The notes under the pieces are model-generated. The model saw only the letters and a program-made list of their open reading frames with translations, was not told where the DNA came from and did not search any database. Made by a program: the position numbers and the translations under genes. From contig NC_135774.1 of the NCBI RefSeq assembly GCF_028453695.1, forward strand, positions 7,626,001-7,690,000: 64,000 bases of DNA, in the 5' to 3' direction. The DNA is from Augochlora pura. Lineage: Eukaryota > Arthropoda > Insecta > Hymenoptera > Halictidae. This document shows, piece after piece, positions 50,894 to 60,500 of this stretch; position 1 is the stretch's first letter; every line of letters starts with the position of its first letter.

Positions 50894-53800
50894 GATCATA
50901 ATTATCTTGCGAGAGTTACGTATCCCTGGCAGAGAATATATATTGGTATGTTTGACGCGGAAAATATTTTCCTTATAAAATACGAAAACTACCTTAAAAT
51001 ACCCTATCCATAGACACAAATACAATAATAAAGTTATTATACAAGAAATATTAACTCTCATACACTGCTTAGGCGAAATGTTTCGAAATTTTCTAGTTTG
51101 TCCAATTTGGCAGTTTGTTTATAACCATTGGATAACGAACCATTCTAATAATTACATTGTAACGATTATAAAACATTTATTTTGAACGTAGGACCATTTA
51201 CAGCATTATTTATTAATTTATTTAAAGATATTGTTGGAAATATTTTTTTATATACATTAGTCCTTCTATTTTTTTCTAATGAAATAACTAATTCAAATCA
51301 ATCGCCAAAAATTGAGCGTTGAATGACGATTTTGATGAATCGAGTGGAAATAAATCCGATTATTATCATACAAAGATTAAATTGAAATGTTACAAATAAA
51401 ACATAATTGTTTGAAGTGAGATGTAAAATAATTACACATAAAAACTACAATATAATCGTTTGTGCAAGTATTTTTAAGGAGTGTATGAGGGTTAATATAA
51501 AAATGAATGTTTTATTTTTTTATGAAGTACAGGAAATACGGCAGTGATTAATGTTTTTTTAGCCATCTTTATTACCGTTGCCATTGTTTACAGTATTAAA
51601 AAAAATTCTAATGTTTTGCAGGCCACTTAAATTGTTTTACAACTTGCACATATCGGTTGTCCATTATATTGTGTTTCATTTAAAAAACAAAGGCAGTTAT
51701 CATTTCAGTAATATTTTTTCATATATGAGTTTATAGATATGATTTTTCATTGACAATTTTCAGTAATAATAAACGAAGGATTTTGGAAAATGTTACTTTT
51801 TGATAATAAACAGGGATCATATATTTTTTTCAACGACAACACACATTCTTCTTTATATTTCTCAAACAATACAATTTTCGCTTTACACTCCAAATTAAAT
51901 TTGGTAATTTGTTTACACTTTCACATTTCAGAGAAATATTTCTCACAATACTTGTATATATTTAAATATAAAAAAAAAGAAGACTCGAATAGTGTAATTA
52001 TCAGACTGCTGATCTTTACAGAAATTCTTATTTTTATTAATTCATTTATAAAACTTTAAAAAGGAGAAAGATTTCTTACTTTAATTGGAAAATTTCTTAT
52101 ATTAGGCACACAGTGATAACATAATTAATTTCTTTTTAATTTATAAATTTCATAACTGCTTGGTGTAAATGAAAGCAATATAAATTTATTATACGTTTTA
52201 TATTTTTAAATTACGAATTTTATTCTTCATACAAAATTTATTTATTATCGAATGATTCTTTCCCTCGCATAATACAGAGTTCTAAAATACTTTTATAAAC
52301 TGTTGCACTGTAAATGAAACATAGTTTTTTAACGTATTGCTACGAAATATAATTTCCTTTATATCTTTTGTTTCTATTGATGGACAACAGATAAACATTT
52401 TTTTATGGATATGCATCGAAATCAAAACAGAATACTAAAAATAATTTTTCTGTTAAAGAGAATATATGATGCCAGTTTATTATAAAAAATTTGTATGTGA
52501 TCTATTAATATACAATACGATTATTTCATATATGATGGCTTAATAATAATGCACTTTTGTTTCTTAAATTTATGGATCACCTGGTACATGTAAGACTATT
52601 TTCCACGCTTAATCTGTCTTCAAATTAATTCTCACGAATTTTATGGAATATTTTCTGCCGGGGTCGATATTATTGAAATTTACGTTTTTATGTAATACGA
52701 TTTGTATTATATTTTGTTACTGGATATTAGAGATTGAGTTTATTCGAACGTTAAATTTATTCGCAATTTAATAATGTCTTTCGCGCATACAGCTACTTTA
52801 ATAATAATAATCTCTTACTTATGTTACGGCTTCGGATGTAGTCGGATTTCATTCTCATTTTGCAGCGTCTCGAGGATGTTCTCTTACAATTAGGTGATTT
52901 TCTGAACAGGGTTTTCAGTTCTTTCATGGTCACCCTTTGACAGAAACGATTTGATATGACGTAACTTATATTTATTAACAACACAGTGATGTATTCGTAC
53001 CCTCGGATAAACAGATGCGAATTAAATTATTGAACTCGTGTTCTCCTATTAACAGGTTGATCAGGGACCAATCAACGAAACAGTGTCGATCGGTGAAAAG
53101 CGGAGGAACGCCTCGTTCACTTCAAGTTCGCGATACCCATGGATCAGAGTTCGTTTCTTGGCTTCGTCCGTTCGGGAACGAACGAAGAAATCTTACCGAC
53201 AATCGATTTAAGTGCTGTCACAATTTTTGTAATTTTTATTAACCGGTATACATACGTTACTGCAGGAATGAAATTCCCCGTGTGTATGTTTATATGCGTC
53301 CGCATGTGCGTGCGAAAGAGCGACGAAGCGGGAGAAGAGAATTAAAATTATTTTGTACTATTTTTAAACGTATCTAATGTATAGTTGATATACGAAAATG
53401 TACAATATACTATGTACAATGAGTACTGTCCGCCGGATGAACTGAGAATTCGCGGACAACTTAAGCGTCCTGTTATTTTCTACGTTATCAATTTACGTCT
53501 CGCACGAGCATCTATATTTTTAGATATATACGAGAGTTAAGCAAGTTTGTAAATTATATTAAGAAAAATAGAATAAAATATACAAAAAATATTAACGAAT
53601 ATCAGTTTCTGAAAATCTTCCTACGGAATTCAATGACACCCTAACCGAGATGAACATTTTCAATCCGAAAATCATCGTTCGTTTATTATGTATGTTTATT
53701 AGCTATTGCGCATTCACTATACAAATTTTCTTATAAAACAAATTACTGATTTCTACAATTTCGATGAGTTTTTAATAAATGTTAACTGGGAAAATGCGAT

Positions 53801-54354
53801 TAAAAAAACATGGAGATTCGGTGTTTAATAGGATGGTCCTTAGATTCCAATTTTCTAGTTTTACTAGTTTGTGAAAGCGATCGGACAAGAAGAAAATTAA
53901 AATTTCAAAATAGCAAAGATTTAATTTCACGATCATTACGTTATCATTTTATTATCTGAAATGTAGAAAACAAGAGTAAAAACATAGAACACGTAATTTT
54001 TCCATCAATTTATAATAATTTAATGGCTCTCTGTAGAATAATCAGAATCAAATCTGTTTATTTAATAATCTCCATAAAATGCCACCTTACGTTCTCAGGC
54101 ACAATAAAATAAGAAATCTGAAACGAGTTATTTTATCCACTTCGACTTACTTTTATTATTCAGTAGGTAATCAATATTGTTTGTCATTACAACGCGATCA
54201 TGTTAAAGCTATACAGTTTTCTTATTATTAAATAGAAGCAATTAATTGTATACATTGCCCAGAATTATAAAAGGAAGCTCCAAATATTTTGAAGAATGTT
54301 TTTCGTAATTCTAAATCGTCGGCACCGGTTGTATCTCTGCTTGTCGCGCAACAA

Positions 54355-54360
54355 TTTATT
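54355..54360 (-). terminator. Candidate PNPO poly(A) signal
   Basis: AATAAA on the - strand (tttatt on +) lies about 54 bp after the PNPO stop codon, followed by TTGTTGCG. Positional inference. Confidence 0.45.
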
Positions 54361-54413
54361 GTATTCTTAGCATTTGTACTGAATAAATCACTCGGTCTTC
54401 TTTTCATCGCTAA

Positions 54414-54579
54414 CTACGGCGAAAGTCTTTCGTAAACCCATCCATTGTCACCCTGATGAACGAGCACGTTGTCGATCCTTTCGTTTGGTTTGGGTCGTCT
54501 AAAACGTATTCGATCGTGCAAGCGGTCGCTTTGGCCTTGCCAAAATTCTACGGAATGTGGTATAATAACATATCCGCCC
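54414..54579 (-). CDS. PNPO: PNPO terminal exon
   Basis: The acceptor TTTATTTTTCAG precedes G|GGC GGA TAT, completing the Trp codon. The exon encodes GGYVIIPHSVEFWQGQ, then RLHDRIRF, ending WVYERLSP and TAG. RLHDR supplies the Arg and His of the PLP pocket and an FMN-contacting Arg in the E. coli enzyme numbering (197, 199, 201). Confidence 0.95.
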
Positions 54580-57500
54580 CTGAAAAATAAATAATTTTGG
54601 TACATAACGAGTTCTCGATGCACAGAACCTGGAGTTAACAGGCGACATTAGTGAGCGTTACGGAAATAAGTACGTTTCATTAGTCTCAAATATTTTACGA
54701 ACCCTAGCACATTTCGTTCATGCTATGGCAATAATTGTAGGAAATATATATAATAAATTGGTTTAAATTACAAAATTAACTGGTATAATTAACAGAAATA
54801 TGTCACAGAAATTCATCACTAGGATAACCATAGTCTGTTCACCTCTCCTTCTTACACCATAAAAATGTACTATTCTTTATAGGAAATCATGAAATGTGTC
54901 AATTTTAATCCTTTCCAGATGAGAATTCTTCCTCCAGTTTACTATAGTATTTGCTATAACATTATGTAATTAAACCATATTACCAAATATCACCTTACAA
55001 CCTATTTAAAACAGTGGAGATTTACTACAATTGTTCTGAATTGACAATATTCATAAAAATGCAAGACACTCGATATTTTCAATCGCATCGAAAACAAATA
55101 TGCTTTTCTTTATAAGAGAAATATGCTTCTCTTTATAAGATAAATGAGACATACTTCTCTTCATAATGCACGACGATTCTATCATCCTGTGTTAAGTCAA
55201 CATAAATTAATTACCAACAGGACGGTCTTTTCACGTGTCCTTCTGGGAATCGTGCTGCCAGCTCCCTTTCCCTCACTATCAGTGTTTGTCTACTTGCAAT
55301 CACGTCGCTCTGCTTGCTGGCCATTGATCCTATTTGATTGGAGTACGGTCGACTTTGAAAGTAACGATCCGAGTCCTGGGCGGATGTTTTTTGCACTCGA
55401 CCTTCTACGCGGACCTATGCAGTTTTGTACCGATTAGAAAACAATATATTAGGTTGGTACATATGAAATGTCGGATTTTCTTTGCACGTGAACGTTTGTC
55501 ATCCTAATTTCGTTGTACTTCTGTTTTTGACATAATCTCGTATATAGTCGTATCGTCCATTTCCTGAATTGCATTTCAATACAGAAGATTTTGTCAAAAT
55601 TGTTCTATTTTGTTATTTATTTTGAATTTTATAAGCATATGAATTCAACCGATGTTCGTGTAATTTTTTAACATGAGTATAAACTTGATAGTTATTCTGC
55701 AAAAGCTGCACGCAATATAAACCAGATGTTTGGGGAGAATATCGTTAACGATTGAAAAGTGCAGCGTTGATTTCAACAATGTCGGTCTGGTGATTTTTCC
55801 TTGGAAAATGAACCGCGTGAAAGACCCAAAAGATCTCTGAAAAATTCACTGCTCATTCCTTCGAATTGGCTCAATACTTTTCCATGAAACGCTCGGATGC
55901 ATACGACGTGCGAAACAATTGCGAAATTAAATAAATTAAAATATAAAATTCTGCAGCTCCCAGCTTATTTATCAAATCGTGCATCAACTGACTTTCATTA
56001 CTTTAAACATTGAGAACAGTTTTTACAGGCTAAACATTATGAAAATGAAGAAAATCTGAAGAATTCCATATCAAAATTTATTGATTCTAAAGATAATTAA
56101 TTTCTTTAAAACAAGCATCTATGCATTAAAATCTCGCTGGGAAAAGTGTATTGAAACAAATAGAGAATGTTTTGATTAAATAAAACAGCTTTTGAAAAAA
56201 GATATGCAGTTTCGCATACACACTTAAAAATCCAACATTTCATATGCATCAACCGGACAATAATACCGAAACTCCTGCGCATTTGCTCTTTTGAGCTCGC
56301 AGTTTAGAAAGCAATCGAGGACAAGGGCAGAAATTGCTTTGCTCTGATTGACTGAGTAGTAAAATGATTGAAATATAAGTCAGAATTTGAGAACAGTTAT
56401 GATTAGATTGCGGTTGTTTATGCAAATTCGAATATTTATCGGAAAAAAGACAGATATACAGAACTGTGTTTTTACAGAATTTTACAGAAATTTGTTTTGT
56501 TGTTAAAGGATTCCAAAATTATAATTTCTGTTTTGCATATTGTATGTTTCCTACATTGCACATTTTTGTGTCTGTTTTTCTTATTTCTGCATACGAGAAG
56601 TTTCAAAATTATATCACTTCCGAGAAATGAGGGATTCCTGAGGTCATTTGAAGTAATTTTTTCCTTGGTGAAAATGCAACCCGCGGCTTTGTTTACGAGT
56701 TATTGACAAAAGATACTGACCAATGAGAGACGAGCTCGGCTGGTGCTATAGTTTTGCTATTTACTGAAACTCTACATAAATGAAATAAAAGCGAAAATAG
56801 ATAAAGTATAACATTGGAACAAGTATACATATACACACTCTGTGATGTTGAAATTAAAATGTAATAAACGATACGAATTGACAGAATATAAAGAAATAAT
56901 CGAAACACATTGTAACGTATATTACGGTAAATAATAGCGAACGTTAATAGACGTAGTCATAGTAGTAGTAGTAATAATGGTAAGTAGTAATTGTGAATAG
57001 TACAGATAATAAAACAATTTACATGTAGATTTCATATTGTTACGGCGGTTAATCATATGGAGTCGCCGTAATGAATACGGAATTCACTGCACTTTGCAGT
57101 GAACAACCCTTAAGGAAATAGAAGAAGTTCGGGATTGTCATGGAACCGTTGAATCGACAGTCATTCGAGAGACGGATTCGAAAACTGTCTGTGGAGCTGG
57201 ACAATTAGTCGAACGATTGAACCATTATATTTCATCATAGTTAATAGTTGTTAAAGTTGTATAAGTAAATAAAGATAAAACGTGATGCCGCAACGGTCTC
57301 AAAAAACGCGCAACATTGGGGGCTCGTCCGGAATCGAAGAAATGATCGGAAGAGATAGGGGTTCACCGACATTGGAGATACTTTTCGCAAATCTCCGGCA
57401 AGGGATGATTTTGACGGCTTTACGTCATAATAGGAGTACTTAATAAAATTCGAGATGATCGCTAGCATAAATGGCTGGGACGAGGCGATAAAGGCTGCTG

Positions 57501-60500
57501 TCTTAGTCGCTTCTCTAGATGGTCCGGCTCGAGGAGTATTGATTTCTCTTTCCGTTGATAAATATTTCAATTTTCGAGAAATAATTTCGGCAATTGAATT
57601 TCGTTTGGGACGGAAGGATTTTATGAAATTAAACTACGTGTTATTTAAAAATTATAGACAACTCAAGGGGTGTCAATCTCTGCATTGGTCACGGAGGTTG
57701 AAAGGTTGGCGCGTACGTACGTCGGTGATTTTACTGGCCTGAGAATCGCAAGGAAGTTGAAGATTGGTGTCGTCGATGTTATACTTGTGTCGCAAGGAAA
57801 GGTCCGAGGAAGAGGGGATGTGGACCTCTCGAAATTTACAATGTTGGTATACAAAGTTCGCTATGACGCTGTACACGAAAACCTCTGACTACTTCTCGCC
57901 CAAGAAGAGGACGTGTCTTCGCAGAAGGCGAGGGAGTGACCTCTGTACCGACATACTGAGCTCTTTCCATTTGTGGAAGAAAGGGTTCGATTGGGGAGGA
58001 AGTTGTATCCTTTAGAAGGTGCACCCTTCCCTGACTGGCCCATAAAAAGCGACGCACTGGATCCCATATTACTACAGGAAATATTTTGTCGTGATTGGAG
58101 GTGCATCCGGGGAAGAGTTCCGGTGGATGTTTGGAGGAGGGAATTCCCTTTCTTCAAGAAAGAAATGCACAAGCCTCAAAATTAAGAGTTAAGAGGAAGG
58201 GCGGGAGACAAAGGTTCGAGTGGTATACGTTGAAGAGTGAAAGAGAGTGACATTGAGAAACTGACGTTCTGCTCAAGGTTTTTGGTGGTTTTCCCTTGAG
58301 ACGGTGGACAAATGTCGGGACGTTGACTGTCTGAAAAAGGGCCACCTAGGTAATTGATTGTTTTTGTTGTTGTTTGCCTATTTTTCAGACAGAAGTACTT
58401 GTGGTTGAGGTAACCTGTCAGTTGTCCGATGGAACGATAGTTCAAGGTTATAGGACTGAAGCTGGCAGCGTGAATGGTTCGATTGTCATTGGCTGACAGG
58501 AATGAAATTTGCCGCAGCCGGGACGGCTGCTCATTCGAAGAGGAGGGCAATGTTACGACGATTTCTCTGAATGTCGTCAGGTTATGTACTGCTCTGTGGT
58601 GAATACCCTTTAGAGGGAATAGCTGAAGACTGGAGTTGTCACGGATCTGTTGTACCAATAGAGAGTCAGCAGTTGAGACCATATTGTTGCGAGCACCCAT
58701 TATATGGCCAGCGCCAACTTCGTTCCTTGCAGTGTTGAGGATAAAAGAAGGGTTAGCTGGCTGGCAGTCTTCGGGAAAGAAGAGAGTCGTTTTCGATCTA
58801 TCATTACGAACGGTTTGACATTTGTGAACGACTTGTAATGCTTGTGTAATCTTGAATAAAGTACTGAGAATGGTCAGAGGAAGACTGAAAAAGCATGGCG
58901 CGGCGGAGCGCAACAATATTATATCTACATTGTATGTATATTGTAAATAAACGAGCTGTAAATACAATACCGCAACACGAGACGCGGAACACGAGTAATG
59001 AGATTCGCAACAATATTTTATCTGTATGCAGGGTGTCCCAAAAATATCTTACAATCCAGAAATAGCTAGTGCCTGAGATCATTTGAAACAACTTTTATCT
59101 TAGCAGAAATATAATTCGCGGTTTCGTTTACGAGTTATTAACGAAAAAGTAGTGACCAATGAGAGGCAAGATCAGCTGCCGTGAGGCGGCCGAGCCAATG
59201 AGCGAAACTAGCCTTCGTCCGCTCGTATTTTCTCTAGAATTACTATAACTAGAATTTTTTCGATCGCACTAATTTCTTAGAAGAAAAGGGAATTTTATTT
59301 TTATTGTGTCCTTACATCTACTCAAATGTTTAAATATTAGTGATGAGAAAATAAAATTTGATTTATACTTAAAGGAACGGATGTACATTGGTTCATAACT
59401 GCTTATTATTATAAATCACCATCACGAGTCTGACTCGTTAAAGTACGGCAAGGAGTTAATAACTCGTAAACGAAGCCGCGAATTATATTTTCGCTAAGGT
59501 AAAGGTTGCTTCAAATGACCTCGGGAACCTTACATTACCCAATTGCAAGCAACTGTTGGGACACCCTGTATATTTCAAATTTTAGAATATATTCTGCATT
59601 AATTTTTCATATTTCGGCAAGTACATTTTGCATAAACATCTGCGATCTATTTGTAACTGTTATGAAATTTGTTCTCCGTAACTGTTTCAGTTAAAACCAA
59701 TATACCCATTCTTGAAATGGTTTGAAATGGTTATTTTCGGAATTTTGGTGCAAGCACTTGCCGAGCATGGTAAAAAGAACGTGCAGAAGTCCAGATATTA
59801 TTGTAATTATTATGTAATGACGATAAGATGGTCGGCGGATTAGCGTAAAAGCAAAAAGGGAATACCACTGTCTTCCTGCCTCCCTTGTTAATGTTAGCGA
59901 TGCGGTCCATTATCTGTGACTATTAAGCGGGGACTATTTTAATTCGTATTTTCTTACCACCCGCTTCAATGGTTCCCAGTAGAAGGACACAGCTGCATTT
60001 GGATTCTCCGCCTAAGAAGTAAGAATTGACAATTTTGATGCAGTAAAACGTCAAATTGTAGCAATGAAACAATTTGTTCAGAAAATCATTTACCACGTAT
60101 TTGTTAACACTATTTCTACCAACCAGTGTTAAAAGACACTTTCCAAATTATAACTTTAAACTATTCTCTGAGTTTAATTATTTCTCTACAAATAATTTGT
60201 TGACTTTTCGTACAATAATTGTTAAATTAATTCAGTGATACCATCTTCCTCCAGCTCACCCTGGATCTAAAAATGTGAAAATGGTACACCTATTTCTTCA
60301 AACATTTAATTATTATACAATTAATATAAATTATTAAACATCTTTTTAATTATTAATATAAATTAATAAATTAATATAAAACCCGGCGATTAAAAGAGAA
60401 CCGCTCGATTTGTAATGCTGATTACGTTGAGCGACGGAATTGATTGGTACCAATGTCCAAGTAAAGAAAAACAATTGTTTACAATATTTATAAATATTGT

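Larger units (their letters stand above)
43268..54354. other. Intergenic region between the Odd-family gene and PNPO
   Basis: The two genes converge here (+ and -). Apart from the transposons listed, I see no gene. A GC-elevated patch at 48900-49600 has overlapping frames without domains. Near 46674, GGCAGGGCCGGC resembles a hAT end, but no partner was found. Confidence 0.5.
57038..58977 (+). mobile_element. Short LTR retroelement, degenerate, in a PNPO intron
   Basis: The order is: LTR-like 57038-57315 (TGTTACGG...GCAACA), tRNA-Pro-type primer site 57317-57334, gag remnant about 57455-57880, unrecognised sequence, purine tract about 58537-58549, and a second LTR-like unit 58551-58977 (TGTTACGA...GCAACA). 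No protease, reverse transcriptase or integrase is recognisable in the 1.2-kb interior, so it is a defective copy. The two LTRs share ends and central blocks but differ in length and sequence. Flanking 5-bp target copies do not match (catat and cgaga). It lies antisense to PNPO. Confidence 0.75.

Noticed and set aside
58182..58967. 261-codon - strand frame
   Set aside because: Lies over the retroelement interior and 3' LTR; no domain; explained by the repeat.
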